This document shows positions 46,830-59,519 of a DNA stretch of 64,000 nt, one piece after another. How positions within the stretch are numbered: the stretch's first letter is position 1; the number at the start of each line of letters is the position of its first letter. The DNA lies in contig QJJF01000001.1 in NCBI GenBank assembly GCA_003202005.1, positions 1,085,099 through 1,149,098 on the forward strand, written 5' to 3'. The notes under the pieces were generated by a model. It was given only the letters and a program-made list of their open reading frames with translations, had not been told where the DNA came from and searched no databases. Source of the DNA: Williamsia faeni (GTDB lineage: Bacteria; Actinomycetota; Actinomycetes; Mycobacteriales; Mycobacteriaceae). The position numbers and the translations under genes were made by a program.

Positions 46830-47198
46830 TCAGTTCCTCACTGTTACAACACGATTCGGCTCTGCAGCCGAGGAAGATCGATCCAGATCCCGCCGGCTGC
46901 CCGATGTCGCATCATCATCGGGCTCGGCTTCGGGCCGCCGAGGGCGTTCCGGGATCGGGTCGTAACCCGGTTTGTGCCAGGGTCCACATTTCGCAAGCCG
47001 CACGATGGATAGCAGACCACCCCGGACGAATCCGAATTCGGTCAGTGCCTCAACTGCGTAGGTACTGCAGCTCGGTTCAAAACGGCAGGTCGGTAGGCGC
47101 ATGGGGGAGACCCACGCACGGTACAGCTCAATCAAGAAGATGACGCCGCGGCGCGGCCACATCGTCACCGCGTGACGAAGATCCGCAACCACGCTCAT
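46830..47198 (-). CDS. yidD: Membrane protein insertion efficiency factor YidD
   Basis: This 122-residue protein starts at ATG 47198, overlapping the rnpA stop (TGATG). It carries the complete YidD signature: [63 protein letters not shown], with the conserved Cys residues. It assists YidC-dependent insertion at the inner face of the membrane. The Arg/Asp-rich C-terminal extension is not conserved. It corresponds to Rv3922c. Confidence 0.94.
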   Translation of the reverse strand: MSVVADLRHAVTMWPRRGVIFLIELYRAWVSPMRLPTCRFEPSCSTYAVEALTEFGFVRGGLLSIVRLAKCGPWHKPGYDPIPERPRRPEAEPDDDATSGSRRDLDRSSSAAEPNRVVTVRN

Positions 47199-47566
47199 CA
47201 CGCGGTCGATTCGATACGGCGTTGCGCCTTGCTCACTGCACCGACGAGCTGCTGTTCCAACTCCGGTTCCGAACAGGTGGCACTGCCGGGCAGAGCCCGC
47301 AGAACCACCATCGTGTTCGGATCGCACTGCGCCAGCAACGACCGCGAGGCCGCACGCAACCGGCGTGACACCGCATGACGGGTCACGGAATTGCCCACCG
47401 ACTTACCCACGATCAATCCGATTCGTGGTCCGCCGGTGGTGACAAAATCCGGGTGCGACGGCCTGTAAACATGCGCAACCACATCACGGCGACCGACCCG
47501 CACCCCATTTTTCAGAGTGCGGGTAAAGTCCGATCGCCGGGTGATCCGGTGCGGCGGAGCCAACAC
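47198..47566 (-). CDS. rnpA: Ribonuclease P protein component
   Basis: This 122-residue basic protein starts at GTG 47566 ([27 protein letters not shown]). The RNP signature is [23 protein letters not shown] near residues 50-75. It binds the RNase P RNA (not in this window) and helps process tRNA 5' ends. It follows rpmH by 41 nt and couples to yidD. It corresponds to Rv3923c. Confidence 0.94.
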   Translation of the reverse strand: MLAPPHRITRRSDFTRTLKNGVRVGRRDVVAHVYRPSHPDFVTTGGPRIGLIVGKSVGNSVTRHAVSRRLRAASRSLLAQCDPNTMVVLRALPGSATCSEPELEQQLVGAVSKAQRRIESTA

Positions 47567-47607
47567 GAGTCTGCGGCCTGCTACGCGGGCTGCGGTTCCG
47601 TGTCGAC

Positions 47608-47751
47608 TCAGGCCGTCAGGCTCGAGCGTCCCTTGCCGCGACGAGCATTGACGATCGCGCGTCCGGCGCGGGTACGCATACGCAGCCGGAAGCCATGCAC
47701 ACGTGCGCGACGACGGTTGTTTGGTTGGAAAGTCCGCTTGCCCTTGGCCAC
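47608..47751 (-). CDS. rpmH: 50S ribosomal protein L34
   Basis: This 47-residue L34 starts at GTG 47751 and reads [20 protein letters not shown], then a basic body ending GKGRSSLTA. The length and [11 protein letters not shown] signature are diagnostic. Being short, it is easy to miss. It is the first gene of the operon and is divergent from dnaA. Confidence 0.97.
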   Translation of the reverse strand: MAKGKRTFQPNNRRRARVHGFRLRMRTRAGRAIVNARRGKGRSSLTA

Positions 47752-48193
47752 GGCCAAATCTCCTCATGGTGATGGGCTCGTCTTACACAGTTGAGCCCAG
47801 CTTGTTAATCGGTGGTCTGTTCGCTACCTCGAAGCATCGGATGCTGAGCAACCTTTGTACCGGTTTGCTCACCGCAGCCGGAATCGACGTTTGGCGACCG
47901 TTCGAGACTACTGACCGGGAGCGGGCGGGTCAAACCGCCTCGAAAGCGCGGAACCGCCCGCGACCTGCGATATCGTTCATCGACACGCCAATGGGGCCCG
48001 GATTCTTGCCTTTACCTGCGGCATGTGGTTTCCGGTTGTGACGCCCAGCCATTCTCTGTTAACTTCACCGAAGCTATCCACCCGGGGCGGAATCGCGATC
48101 ACCATCTGGGGTTCGCTGTTGTCTTCGTAGTTGCTCCACACCTGTGGATAACGGTGTGGACAATCGGTGACGAACCCACCAGGAGGGACGACC
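47752..48193. promoter_or_regulatory. rpmH/dnaA divergent intergenic region with DnaA boxes
   Basis: This 442-nt gene-free stretch must contain both promoters. Two DnaA boxes in the same orientation lie near the dnaA end: TGTGGATAA (48143-48151), the perfect complement of TTATCCACA, and TGTGGACAA (48155-48163). A weaker CTATCCACC occurs near 48074. They suggest autoregulation of dnaA. I see no additional gene. Confidence 0.75.
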
Positions 48194-49810
48194 ATGCCAG
48201 CCGATTCCGATCACGATTCGTTCACGGTGATCTGGAACAAAGTCGTATCCGAGCTCAACGACGACAGCACCGGAAACCGACTCCCACTGTCGAAGCAGCA
48301 GAAGGCCTGGCTCTCCCTCGTCCGTCCACTGACGCTGGCCGAGGGTTTTGCACTTCTGACCGTTCCCACCCAGCGTGTGCAGGAACAGATCGAACGCGGA
48401 CTGCGTGAACCGATCGTCACTGCTCTGAGCCGGCATCTGGGATATTCGGTGGACCTCGGCGTCCGGATCGATCCGATCGCCGCCGCCGACACACTCTTCG
48501 ATCCCTATTCGGCCACACCGGCAAAATCCGAGCGCTCCGACAACGGACAGACCCCGGCCGGACTACCCCCGGTCGGTCCGGGCCCCGTCGGTCCGATTCC
48601 ACCGGATCCGGTCGGTGCCGGACGCCCCGATGACAGTGACAGCCGGTATCTCAATTCGGCGCCGCCGCTGCCTCCCGAAACGTTTGCCTCCCGCGATCGC
48701 GATCTCGGTCGTACCGGTGCCGCGGAGTGGTCCGGTTATTTCTCGGCGGATTCCTCGTCGAAGTCCGAATCCAGCGGTGACTCGAGCCTCAACTCCAAGT
48801 ACACGTTCGACACCTTTGTCATCGGTGCCTCGAACCGCTTCGCTCATGCCGCCGCCGTGGCCATCGCCGAAGCTCCGGCACGTGCCTACAACCCGCTCTT
48901 CATCTGGGGTGAATCGGGGCTGGGCAAGACCCACCTCCTCCATGCCGCCGGCCACTACGCTCAACGTCTCTTTCCGGGCATGCGGGTGAAGTACGTCTCG
49001 ACCGAAGAGTTCACCAACGACTTCATCAACTCTCTTCGTGATGACCGCCGGGTCGCATTCAAGCGCCGGTACCGCGACATGGACGTACTCCTCGTCGACG
49101 ACATCCAGTTCCTGGAAGGCAAAGAAGGTATCCAGGAAGAGTTCTTCCACACCTTCAACACCCTGCACAACGCGAACAAGCAGATCGTTGTCTCGTCGGA
49201 TCGCCCCCCGAAACAACTCGCAACACTCGAGGACCGACTTCGGACCCGCTTCGAGTGGGGTCTGATCACCGATGTTCAGCCGCCCGAGCTCGAGACCCGG
49301 ATCGCCATCTTGCGCAAGAAAGCGCAGATGGATCAGATCCGGGTGCCCGACGACGTGCTCGAGCTGATCGCCTCGAAGATCGAACGGAACATCCGTGAAC
49401 TCGAGGGTGCACTCATCCGCGTGACGGCCTTCGCATCCCTGAATCACTCGGAACTCGACACGAGTCTCGCCGATGTCGTGCTGCAGGCCCTGCTGCCCGA
49501 TTCCGCGAGCCTGGAGATCACCGCAGCGACCATCCTCGCGGTCAATGCCGAGTACTTCGACATCAGCATCGAAGAGCTTCGCGGTCCCGGCAAGACCCGG
49601 TCCATCGCCCAGGCCCGTCAGATCGCCATGTACCTGTGCCGCGAGCTCACGGACCTGTCGTTGCCGAAGATCGGTGAGACGTTCGATCGGGACCACACCA
49701 CGGTCATGTACGCCGACAAGAAGATCCGTAAGGAAATGACCGAACGTCGCCGGGTGTACGACCAGGTGCAGGAACTGACCGCACGGATCAAACAGCGCTC
49801 ACGTCGCTGA
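48194..49810 (+). CDS. dnaA: Chromosomal replication initiator protein DnaA
   Basis: This 538-residue AAA+ initiator starts at ATG 48194 behind AGGAGG. Domain I covers residues 1-95, followed by a Pro/Ser-rich domain II (100-205). The AAA+ domain has Walker [17 protein letters not shown] (about 237), Walker [17 protein letters not shown] (298) and the sensor/Arg finger segment [12 protein letters not shown]. The C-terminal DNA-binding domain ends with the DnaA signature [16 protein letters not shown] (about 496). It assembles on the oriC just downstream. Confidence 0.98.
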   Translation: MPADSDHDSFTVIWNKVVSELNDDSTGNRLPLSKQQKAWLSLVRPLTLAEGFALLTVPTQRVQEQIERGLREPIVTALSRHLGYSVDLGVRIDPIAAADTLFDPYSATPAKSERSDNGQTPAGLPPVGPGPVGPIPPDPVGAGRPDDSDSRYLNSAPPLPPETFASRDRDLGRTGAAEWSGYFSADSSSKSESSGDSSLNSKYTFDTFVIGASNRFAHAAAVAIAEAPARAYNPLFIWGESGLGKTHLLHAAGHYAQRLFPGMRVKYVSTEEFTNDFINSLRDDRRVAFKRRYRDMDVLLVDDIQFLEGKEGIQEEFFHTFNTLHNANKQIVVSSDRPPKQLATLEDRLRTRFEWGLITDVQPPELETRIAILRKKAQMDQIRVPDDVLELIASKIERNIRELEGALIRVTAFASLNHSELDTSLADVVLQALLPDSASLEITAATILAVNAEYFDISIEELRGPGKTRSIAQARQIAMYLCRELTDLSLPKIGETFDRDHTTVMYADKKIRKEMTERRRVYDQVQELTARIKQRSRR

Positions 49811-49836
49811 ACGCAGCACCCCTCACAAACCCCCAG

Positions 49837-49859
49837 CGGGCGGCCGAACAGGCCGCCCG
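49837..49859 (+). terminator. dnaA terminator hairpin
   Basis: CGGGCGGCC (49837-49845) pairs perfectly with GGCCGCCCG (49851-49859) around GAACA, 27 nt after the dnaA stop. TT follows. Confidence 0.75.
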
Positions 49860-50418
49860 TTGCTGCGTCATGTCCCGGAACTCCGGCCTCTCCGAGGGGC
49901 CTCTTGAGCCCGTCAGATTGTCCCAACCTCGACCTGTACTCGAGTCTCTGCGGAGCCGTTGGTCACACCAATCGCGACTGACGACTCGTCCTCAGCCTGT
50001 GTACAACTCCGTGGATAACTTCCATTTTCTGTGGATAAACAGTGGACCTTCGCGCAAACTCCAAGGACTGTTCACATGCCCGTCACGTTCGTCACCGAAT
50101 CATCAAGAATCCGCTACCAACCCGTCAGCCGCCCCAACCTGGCAAATTTGGTACCTGTCCACAAATTCACAGCGCCTACTACTACTAAGAATTTCTCTAT
50201 CAACAAATCTCTTTAAAAGAAGGGGTGTGCACAACGTTGGTCCACATGCCCTCCCGGCGATCAATCGTTCGATCTCACTGACCACCCCCATCGGCACCGA
50301 ATACATGTGATCCGCTTTAGAGTGGAGACCCTGACGCCTGCGCTCGCCGGATGTTCTGCGAACGCAGGCAACCTGTTGCGCATCGGGAAGTTCAATCAAG
50401 AAGGGCAAGCTGGAGACT
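49860..50418. other. oriC: dnaA-dnaN intergenic replication origin
   Basis: No gene is present. DnaA box-like 9-mers are TGTGTACAA (49998-50006), CGTGGATAA (50010-50018), the perfect TGTGGATAA (50030-50038), CTGTCCACA (50155-50163), TGTGCACAA (50226-50234) and TGGTCCACA (50238-50246). They occur in both orientations. The sequence at 50165-50220 is AT-rich and gene-poor (ACTACTACTAAGAATTTCTC, then a run of A/T), fitting a DNA-unwinding element. Gene direction also switches around here from mostly minus to plus. Confidence 0.85.
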
Positions 50419-51588
50419 ATGAAGTTTCGGGTGACTCGTGACGAGTTTGCAGATTCGGTCGCGTGGGTTGCGCGCAGCCTGCCCAGCCGACCGCCGGTTC
50501 CGGTACTCGGCGGCGTCCTGCTGACGGTGACCGACAGCGGTCTGTCGGTATCGGGATTCGATTTCGAAGTATCTGCCCAGGTCAACGTGGCAGCAGAGGT
50601 TGCCGACGAGGGCCAGGTCCTGGTCTCGGGCAAATTGCTCGCCGACATCACCCGGGCCCTGCCGGCCAAACCGGTAGACGTACAGCTCGACGGCACCCGG
50701 GTTGCCATCGTCTGTGGCAGCGCGAAGTTCTCACTGCCCACGATGCCGGTCGAGGACTACCCCCAGCTGCCGGACGTACCGGACAACACCGGATCGATCC
50801 CGGCCGACGTGTTCTCCGAGGCCATCACGCAGGTTGCGATTGCAGCCGGCCGAGACGACACCCTGCCGATGCTCACCGGAATCCGGCTCGAGATCGACGG
50901 CACCACCGTGGTCCTGGCGGCCACCGACCGCTTCCGGTTGGCAGTTCGCGAGCTCAGCTGGACCCCTGAGGCCCAGGACACCACCTCTGCGGTGCTCGTC
51001 CCGGCCAAGACGTTGTCCGAAGCCGCAAAGACCGCTGGTGCCGACGGGAACTCGGCCGTCGCATTGGCCTTCGGCTCCGGCGGCAGCATCGGTGCGGATG
51101 GACTCCTGGGCATCGTCGGTTCCGGCCGTCGCACCACCACGCGTCTGCTCGATGCGGAGTTCCCGAAGTTTCGGCAGCTGCTGCCCGCGACACACACGTC
51201 GGTCGCATCCATCGAGATCGCACCGTTGACCGAAGCCATCAAGCGTGTGGCGCTGGTCGCCGAACGCGGCGCCCAGGTGCGGCTGGAGTTCGGTGAGGAT
51301 TCGGTGCTTCTGACCGCCGGCGGCGATGATGCCGGCCGCGCCGAAGAGCAGGTCGATGTGAAGTACTACGGCGAACCCCTCACCATCGCGTTCAACCCCC
51401 AGTACCTGCTGGACGGGTTGACCTCGCTGCATTCGACGTCCGTCGACTTCGGATTCACCACGCCGGCGCGGCCCGCGGTCCTGCGTCCGGGCAACGAGAC
51501 CGAGCCGACCCCGGACGGCAACGGTGCCTACGCCGCGCCGAACAGCGAATACACCTACCTGCTGATGCCGGTGCGCCTGCCCGGGTGA
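50419..51588 (+). CDS. dnaN: DNA polymerase III beta subunit (sliding clamp)
   Basis: This 389-residue clamp has a start [34 protein letters not shown], typical of the family. It includes [52 protein letters not shown] and the C-terminal [10 protein letters not shown]. The clamp tethers replicative polymerase and repair enzymes. Its long upstream gap is the origin. It is the Rv0002 orthologue. Confidence 0.97.
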   Translation: MKFRVTRDEFADSVAWVARSLPSRPPVPVLGGVLLTVTDSGLSVSGFDFEVSAQVNVAAEVADEGQVLVSGKLLADITRALPAKPVDVQLDGTRVAIVCGSAKFSLPTMPVEDYPQLPDVPDNTGSIPADVFSEAITQVAIAAGRDDTLPMLTGIRLEIDGTTVVLAATDRFRLAVRELSWTPEAQDTTSAVLVPAKTLSEAAKTAGADGNSAVALAFGSGGSIGADGLLGIVGSGRRTTTRLLDAEFPKFRQLLPATHTSVASIEIAPLTEAIKRVALVAERGAQVRLEFGEDSVLLTAGGDDAGRAEEQVDVKYYGEPLTIAFNPQYLLDGLTSLHSTSVDFGFTTPARPAVLRPGNETEPTPDGNGAYAAPNSEYTYLLMPVRLPG

Positions 51589-51605
51589 TCCGATCGCCGA
51601 TGGGG

Positions 51606-51632
51606 GTACGCCCGGGGAGAAGCTGGGCGTAC
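51606..51632 (+). terminator. Hairpin after dnaN
   Basis: GTACGCCC (51606-51613) pairs with GGGCGTAC (51625-51632), loop 11 nt, 18 nt after the dnaN stop. TTCTCC follows. A promoter for gnd should lie in the remaining 120 nt. Confidence 0.55.
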
Positions 51633-51759
51633 TTCTCCGGCCTGGATCAGAATGATGGAGGCGCGCGTAGTCCGGTGAGACGACGAGCGTCGATCCGACC
51701 GAGATGGTCCGCAAGCCGAGACATTTCACGAGCACCGACAGGCAGAGGATAGGGCGATC

Positions 51760-52653
51760 ATGCAGATGGGTTTGGTGGGACTGGGAAAGATGGGTGGCTT
51801 CATGCGCACCCGCATCAAGAATGCCGGCATCGAAGTCGTGGGCTTCGATCCGCGACCTGAAGTCACCGATGTGGCCTCGCTCACCGAACTCGCCGGTGCA
51901 CTCGATGCGCCCAGGATCGTCTGGGTGATGGTGCCATCGGGTGAACCGACACGTTCGACGGTCCGCACGCTCGCCGACACCTTGTCTGCCGGAGATCTCG
52001 TCATCGACGGCGGCAACTCCAAGTACACCGACGATGCCATCAACGCAGAACTGTTGGCAGCCAAGGGAATCAAATACATCGACTGCGGTGTGTCAGGTGG
52101 TGTCTGGGGCCTGGAAAACGGCTACGGACTGATGTGCGGCGGCGCGAAAGAAGATGTCGAGCGTGCGATGCCAATCTTCGATGCGTTGCGCCCACCCGGC
52201 GAACGGGCCGACGGATTTGTCCACGCCGGCCAGGTCGGAGCGGGTCACTACGCCAAGATGGTCCACAACGGCATCGAATACGGACTGATGCACGCCTACG
52301 GCGAGGGCTACGAGATCCTCGACGCCGAACCACTCATCGAAGATGTCACCGGCACCCTCCGAGCGTGGACCAACGGAACCGTGGTTCGCTCCTGGCTCCT
52401 CGAGTTGCTGGTGAAGGCTCTTCAGGAAGATCCGGGTCTCGCCGAAATCTCGGATTACACAACAGATTCCGGTGAAGGGCGTTGGACCGTCGAAGAAGCG
52501 ATCAGGCATTCGGTGCCGGCAAACGTCATTTCTGCGGCACTGTTCGCCCGCTTCGCCTCACGCCAGGAGGGTGGCTCACCGGCACTCAAGGCCGTGTCCG
52601 CGCTGCGGCAGCAGTTCGGTGGGCACTCGGTGGTCCCGAAGTCGACCGAATGA
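51760..52653 (+). CDS. gnd: Decarboxylating 6-phosphogluconate dehydrogenase (short YqeC/Gnd type)
   Basis: This 297-residue short form lacks the long C-terminal helical domain of the E. coli type. The Rossmann motif is MGLVGLGKMGGFM, NADP contact IVWVMVPSGEPTRSTV, and the substrate site DCGVSGGVWGLENGYGLMCGG with HAGQVGAGHYAKMVHNGIEYG. It yields ribulose-5-phosphate, CO2 and NADPH or NADH. Its place between dnaN and recF is shared by several mycobacteria, rhodococci and relatives but is absent from M. tuberculosis. It precedes recF by 20 nt. Confidence 0.94.
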   Translation: MQMGLVGLGKMGGFMRTRIKNAGIEVVGFDPRPEVTDVASLTELAGALDAPRIVWVMVPSGEPTRSTVRTLADTLSAGDLVIDGGNSKYTDDAINAELLAAKGIKYIDCGVSGGVWGLENGYGLMCGGAKEDVERAMPIFDALRPPGERADGFVHAGQVGAGHYAKMVHNGIEYGLMHAYGEGYEILDAEPLIEDVTGTLRAWTNGTVVRSWLLELLVKALQEDPGLAEISDYTTDSGEGRWTVEEAIRHSVPANVISAALFARFASRQEGGSPALKAVSALRQQFGGHSVVPKSTE

Positions 52654-52673
52654 TCGGGAGTTGATCCGACGAG

Positions 52674-53849
52674 GTGTATGTCCGCAACCTGACCTTGCAT
52701 GATTTCCGTTCCTGGGAGCAGGTGTCGATCGAATTGACAACAGGCACAACGCTTTTTGTGGGGCGGAACGGGTTCGGCAAGACAAATCTGCTCGAAGCGC
52801 TGTACTACCTGTCGGGCTTGCGATCGCATCGGGTCAGCACGGATCAACCCCTGATCAGGTCGGGTGCCGAGCAGGCGAGGTTGTCGGCGACCGTCGAAAA
52901 CGACGGTCGCGAACTCACCGTCGACGTGCTGATCTCGGCGTCCAAGGCGAACAAGGTCGCGATCAACGGTGCACCGCGCCGGCGGCCGCGGGACATCCTG
53001 GGGATCCTGCGGACAGTGATGTTCGCGCCGGAAGACTTGTCGTTGGTCCGCGGCGACCCGGGGGAGCGGCGGCGATTCGTCGACGAACTGACCGCCGGCC
53101 GCGGCCCCCGCTGGGCGGCGGCCAAAGCCGATTACGATCGCGTGCTGCGGCAGCGGGCCGCACTTCTCAAGACGGCCTCGGCGGCGCTGCGTCGCGGCGG
53201 CAGTGATGCCGACTCGGTGATTGGCACCCTCGATGTCTGGGATGCGCAGCTCGCCGACTACGGCGCGCAGGTCACCGCCGCCCGGATAGATCTCGTATCC
53301 GAGCTCGAACCCCATGTCCGCCAGGCATATTCGACCATCGCACCGCATTCGAGGCCGGCGTCGCTGCACTACCGTTCATCGGTCTCGGAGAACGTCATTC
53401 CCGCCCAGGGTGAGAAGGCCGATGTCGAATACATCGAGGCGTTGATGCTCAACGATCTGTCGGTGTTGCGCAAGAAGGAGATCGAACGCGGGGTCTGCCT
53501 CGTCGGGCCGCACCGCGACGACATCGAGCTGATGCTGGGCAACGAGCCGGCGAAGGGTTTTGCCAGTCACGGAGAATCGTGGTCGATGGCGTTGTCGCTG
53601 CGGCTGGGGTCGGTGGAACTCGCACGTGCCGACGGGGTGGAACCGGTCCTGATGCTCGACGATGTGTTCGCTGAACTCGACGTGTTGCGCCGCGAGAAAT
53701 TGGCGGAGGTGGCCGCCGGTGCCGAGCAGGTACTGATCACCGCTGCGGTGGCCGACGACATCCCGGCACAGATCGGTGGTCGCACGGTGGCGGTCAATAT
53801 CATCGAAACCGAAGGTGTCCGGACGTCGGAGTTGGTGGTGCAGGGATGA
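52674..53849 (+). CDS. recF: DNA replication/repair protein RecF
   Basis: This 391-residue SMC-like ATPase starts at GTG 52674 (VYVRNLTLHDFRSW). Walker A is VGRNGFGKTNLLEALYYLSG near residue 35. The signature FAPEDLSLVRGDPGERRRFVDEL follows, and Walker B is PVLMLDDVFAELDVLRREKL. It loads RecA at gaps through RecO/RecR. The stop overlaps the start of dciA (ATGA). It is the Rv0003 orthologue. Confidence 0.96.
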   Translation: MYVRNLTLHDFRSWEQVSIELTTGTTLFVGRNGFGKTNLLEALYYLSGLRSHRVSTDQPLIRSGAEQARLSATVENDGRELTVDVLISASKANKVAINGAPRRRPRDILGILRTVMFAPEDLSLVRGDPGERRRFVDELTAGRGPRWAAAKADYDRVLRQRAALLKTASAALRRGGSDADSVIGTLDVWDAQLADYGAQVTAARIDLVSELEPHVRQAYSTIAPHSRPASLHYRSSVSENVIPAQGEKADVEYIEALMLNDLSVLRKKEIERGVCLVGPHRDDIELMLGNEPAKGFASHGESWSMALSLRLGSVELARADGVEPVLMLDDVFAELDVLRREKLAEVAAGAEQVLITAAVADDIPAQIGGRTVAVNIIETEGVRTSELVVQG

Positions 53850-54442
53850 CCGAGAGCGATCCTGATCGGCCGACCGGCGGTGCCGACACGCCCCAGAGCG
53901 GGGATTCCGGTAACAAAACTTCGTCGTCGAGCGGCTATGACATGGCCCGTAAGGCGCTCGAAGAAGCCCGGGCAGCGGCTCGGGCGGCGGGAAAATCGGT
54001 GGGTCAGGGGCGGGCATCACCGGCTGCACGGCCGGCGGGTTCTCGCAAAGTCGTCCGCCGGGGCTGGACCGGTGCCGGGCCCGATCAGTACGACCCGCAA
54101 CCGTTCGGTCGCCTGGTGGGCGGCCTGGCCGGACGTCGCGGCTGGAGCGCCAAGATCAGTGAAGGTACCGTGTTCGGGGCCTGGGATCGCATCGTCGGCG
54201 AGGAAATATCCGCCCATGCCCAACCAAAAGCATTGCAAGACAGAGTTTTACATGTCACGGCTGAGTCCACGGCGTGGGCGACCCAACTGCGATTGATCCA
54301 GTCGCAGATCATCGCGAAGATCGCCGCGGTAGCCGGCGACAACGTGGTGACGAGCCTGCGGATCACAGGTCCGTCGGGTCCGTCCTGGCGTAAGGGCGAG
54401 CGTCACGTCCGCGGCCGTGGGCCCCGCGACACCTACGGCTAG
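53846..54442 (+). CDS. dciA: DciA family (DUF721) replicative helicase loader
   Basis: This 198-residue protein has a low-complexity charged start (residues 1-75) and the DUF721 domain FGRLVGGLAGRRGWSAKISEGTVFGAWDRIVGEEISAHAQPKALQDRVLHVTAESTAWATQLRLIQSQII. DciA assists loading of the replicative helicase in bacteria without DnaC. Coupled to recF by ATGA overlap, as Rv0004 follows recF. The tail (RKGERHVRGRGPRD) is basic. Confidence 0.93.
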   Translation: MTESDPDRPTGGADTPQSGDSGNKTSSSSGYDMARKALEEARAAARAAGKSVGQGRASPAARPAGSRKVVRRGWTGAGPDQYDPQPFGRLVGGLAGRRGWSAKISEGTVFGAWDRIVGEEISAHAQPKALQDRVLHVTAESTAWATQLRLIQSQIIAKIAAVAGDNVVTSLRITGPSGPSWRKGERHVRGRGPRDTYG

Positions 54443-54461
54443 CCCGGGCCGGGCTGCCGGG

Positions 54462-54480
54462 TCTCGTCGAATGGACGAGA
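54462..54480 (+). terminator. Short hairpin after dciA
   Basis: TCTCGTC (54462-54468) pairs with GACGAGA (54474-54480), with an AGCCCGGG/CCGGGCT repeat just before it (54441-54455). The 289-nt gap to gyrB (54443-54731) otherwise shows no gene and must contain the gyrBA promoter. Confidence 0.5.
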
Positions 54481-54716
54481 AACCCACCGCAACGAACACC
54501 GGACGCTGGAGTTGACGGTCCGACTAGGTTTCTGTCGAAAAAATCCGTCAGTGGACTTCTCAGGGGTGCGGCAGGGCTATTCCTTGTCGCCTTACCCAGT
54601 AGTATGTAGAGAGTTGCCCCGAACCGGGGCAGACCGCCGCGTGGAGGACCCCCGGAACAGGCAGAGATTGTGACTGCCGGGTGCGTGCTGCGTGGTGCTA
54701 TTCATTGGCGATGTAA

Positions 54717-56885
<2,169 letters not shown>

Positions 56886-56932
56886 CGTCAGACGGCAACC
56901 TCACCCCAACCTGATACAACGAAAGTGAAACG

Positions 56933-59443
56933 ATGACCGACACCACCTTGCCGCCCGACAGTGGCGAAGGCGACCGCATCGAACCGGTAGACATCCAGCA
57001 GGAGATGCAGCGCAGCTACATCGATTACGCGATGAGCGTCATCGTGGGCCGCGCCCTGCCCGAGGTCCGCGACGGCCTCAAGCCCGTCCACCGCCGGTTG
57101 CTCTATGCGATGAACGACGCCGGCTTCCGGCCCGACCGCAGCTATGTGAAGTCGGCCAAGCCGGTCGCCGAGACGATGGGTAACTACCACCCGCACGGCG
57201 ACACCGCGATCTACGACGCCCTCGTGCGTCTGGCGCAGCCGTGGTCGATGCGTTACCCGCTGGTCGACGGCCAGGGCAACTTCGGATCTCGCGGAAATGA
57301 CGGCGCGGCCGCCATGCGTTACACCGAAGCCCGCCTCACGCCGCTGGCGATGGAGATGCTGCGTGACATCGACGAGGAGACAGTCGATTTCACTCCGAAC
57401 TACGACGGCAAGACCCAGGAACCGACGGTCCTGCCGGCTCGTGTCCCCAACCTACTGATCAATGGTTCCAGCGGTATCGCGGTCGGTATGGCGACAAACA
57501 TGCCGCCGCACAACCTGGGTGAGGTCTCCGACGCGATCTTCTGGGCCCTCGACAACTACGAGGCCGACGAAGAGAGCACGCTGGCGGCCTGCATGGAGTT
57601 CGTCAAGGGACCCGACTTCCCGACCTACGGTCTCATCGTCGGTGGACAAGGTATCCGGGATGCCTACACCACCGGCCGCGGCAGTGTCCGGATGCGCGGT
57701 GTGGTCGACATCGAAGAGAACAAGGGCACCACCACCCTGGTCATCACCGAACTGCCGTACCAGGTGAACCCGGACAACATGATCCTGTCGATCGCCGAAC
57801 AGGTGAACGAAGGAAAACTCAAGGGCATCAGTCGTATTGACGACGAGTCCTCGGATCGTGTGGGTATGCGCATCGTGGTGACCCTGCGTCGTGACGCGGT
57901 GGCCAAGGTCGTGCTGAACAACCTCTACAAGCACAGCCAGCTGCAGACCAGCTTCGGCGTGAACATGCTCTCGATCGTCGACGGCGTGCCGCGTACCCTG
58001 CGGCTCGACCAGATGATCCGGTATTACGTGGCGCACCAGATCGAGGTCATCATCCGGCGAACCCGCTACCGGTTGCGGAAAGCCGAAGAGCGCGCCCATA
58101 TCCTGCGCGGTCTCGTCAAAGCCCTTGACGCCCTTGATGAAGTGATCGCCTTGATCCGCCGGTCGGAGACCGTCGATCTGGCTCGCACCGGGTTGATGGA
58201 CCTGCTCGACGTCGACGAGATCCAGGCCGACGCGATCCTGGCGATGCAGCTGCGCCGCCTCGCCGCCCTCGAGCGTCAGAAGATCATCGACGAACTCGAC
58301 GAGATCGAGGCGTACATCGCCGACCTGCAGGACATTCTGGCCAAGCCGGAACGTCAGCGCGCGATCGTGCGGGACGAACTGCGCGAGATCGTCGACAAGT
58401 TCAGCGACGATCGCCGCACCAGGATCATCGCGGCAGACGGAGATGTCTCCGACGAGGACCTGATCGCCCGCGAAGACGTGGTCGTCACGATCACCGAGAC
58501 CGGCTACGCCAAGCGCACCAAGACCGACCTGTACCGCAGCCAGAAGCGCGGCGGCAAGGGCGTGCAGGGTGCGGGCCTCAAGCAGGACGACATCGTGCGG
58601 CACTTCTTCGTGTGTTCCACGCACGACTGGATCCTGTTCTTCACCACCAAGGGCCGGGTGTACCGGGCGAAGGCGTACGAACTGCCCGAGGCCAACCGGA
58701 CCGCGCGCGGACAGCACGTCGCCAACCTCCTGGCCTTCCAGCCGGAGGAGCGCATCGCTCAGGTCATCCAGATCAAGAGCTACGAGGACGCGCCGTACCT
58801 GGTGCTGGCGACCGTCAACGGACTCGTCAAGAAGTCGCGTCTGGTCGATTTCGACTCCAACCGTTCCGGTGGCATCTTCGCGATCAACCTGCGCGGCGAG
58901 GACGAACTGGTCGGTGCACAGCTGTGCAGCGCCGACGACGACCTGCTTCTGGTGTCCACCAAGGGTCAGTCGATCCGGTTCTCCGCGACCGACGACGCAC
59001 TGCGTCCGATGGGTCGGCAGACCTCGGGTGTCCAGGGGATGCGCTTCAACGACGAAGACCAGTTGTTGTCGCTGAATGTGGTCCGTGAGGGCACATATCT
59101 GCTGGTGGCGACCTCCGGTGGCTACGCGAAGCGCACCGCGATGGACGACTACCCGGTGCAGGGTCGCGGCGGCAAGGGTGTGTTGACCATCCAGTACGAC
59201 AAACGTCGCGGTGCCCTGGTCGGCGCATTGATCGTCGACGACGACAGCGAGCTCTACGCGATCACCTCGGGTGCCGGTGTGATCAGGACGGCGGCGAAGT
59301 CGGTTCGGAAGGCTGGGCGCCAAACCAAGGGCGTCCGCCTGATGAACCTGGGCGAAGGAACTACGCTCTTGGCTATTGCCCGTAACGCTGACGAACCGGA
59401 AGAACCGATCGAGCAGCCGACCGGGCCTGCCGGCAAGAACTAG
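56933..59443 (+). CDS. gyrA: DNA gyrase subunit A
   Basis: This 836-residue breakage-reunion subunit contains the active-site Tyr in [13 protein letters not shown] near residue 129 and the quinolone region [27 protein letters not shown]. The residue after HPHGD is Thr, which aligns with Ser83 of E. coli. The six-bladed C-terminal beta-pinwheel repeats are seen ([14 protein letters not shown], ...[12 protein letters not shown]..., ...[12 protein letters not shown]...). The GyrA-box QKRGGKG is present. It forms an operon with gyrB and probably with the following DUF3566 gene. Confidence 0.97.
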   Translation: MTDTTLPPDSGEGDRIEPVDIQQEMQRSYIDYAMSVIVGRALPEVRDGLKPVHRRLLYAMNDAGFRPDRSYVKSAKPVAETMGNYHPHGDTAIYDALVRLAQPWSMRYPLVDGQGNFGSRGNDGAAAMRYTEARLTPLAMEMLRDIDEETVDFTPNYDGKTQEPTVLPARVPNLLINGSSGIAVGMATNMPPHNLGEVSDAIFWALDNYEADEESTLAACMEFVKGPDFPTYGLIVGGQGIRDAYTTGRGSVRMRGVVDIEENKGTTTLVITELPYQVNPDNMILSIAEQVNEGKLKGISRIDDESSDRVGMRIVVTLRRDAVAKVVLNNLYKHSQLQTSFGVNMLSIVDGVPRTLRLDQMIRYYVAHQIEVIIRRTRYRLRKAEERAHILRGLVKALDALDEVIALIRRSETVDLARTGLMDLLDVDEIQADAILAMQLRRLAALERQKIIDELDEIEAYIADLQDILAKPERQRAIVRDELREIVDKFSDDRRTRIIAADGDVSDEDLIAREDVVVTITETGYAKRTKTDLYRSQKRGGKGVQGAGLKQDDIVRHFFVCSTHDWILFFTTKGRVYRAKAYELPEANRTARGQHVANLLAFQPEERIAQVIQIKSYEDAPYLVLATVNGLVKKSRLVDFDSNRSGGIFAINLRGEDELVGAQLCSADDDLLLVSTKGQSIRFSATDDALRPMGRQTSGVQGMRFNDEDQLLSLNVVREGTYLLVATSGGYAKRTAMDDYPVQGRGGKGVLTIQYDKRRGALVGALIVDDDSELYAITSGAGVIRTAAKSVRKAGRQTKGVRLMNLGEGTTLLAIARNADEPEEPIEQPTGPAGKN

Positions 59444-59519
59444 GCCGGGAGAGAAGTAGCACCGAATGGTCGGAGCAGGCGAAGTGCTCCGCGAGACGAC
59501 GCCGAAGGCAAAGGAACGC

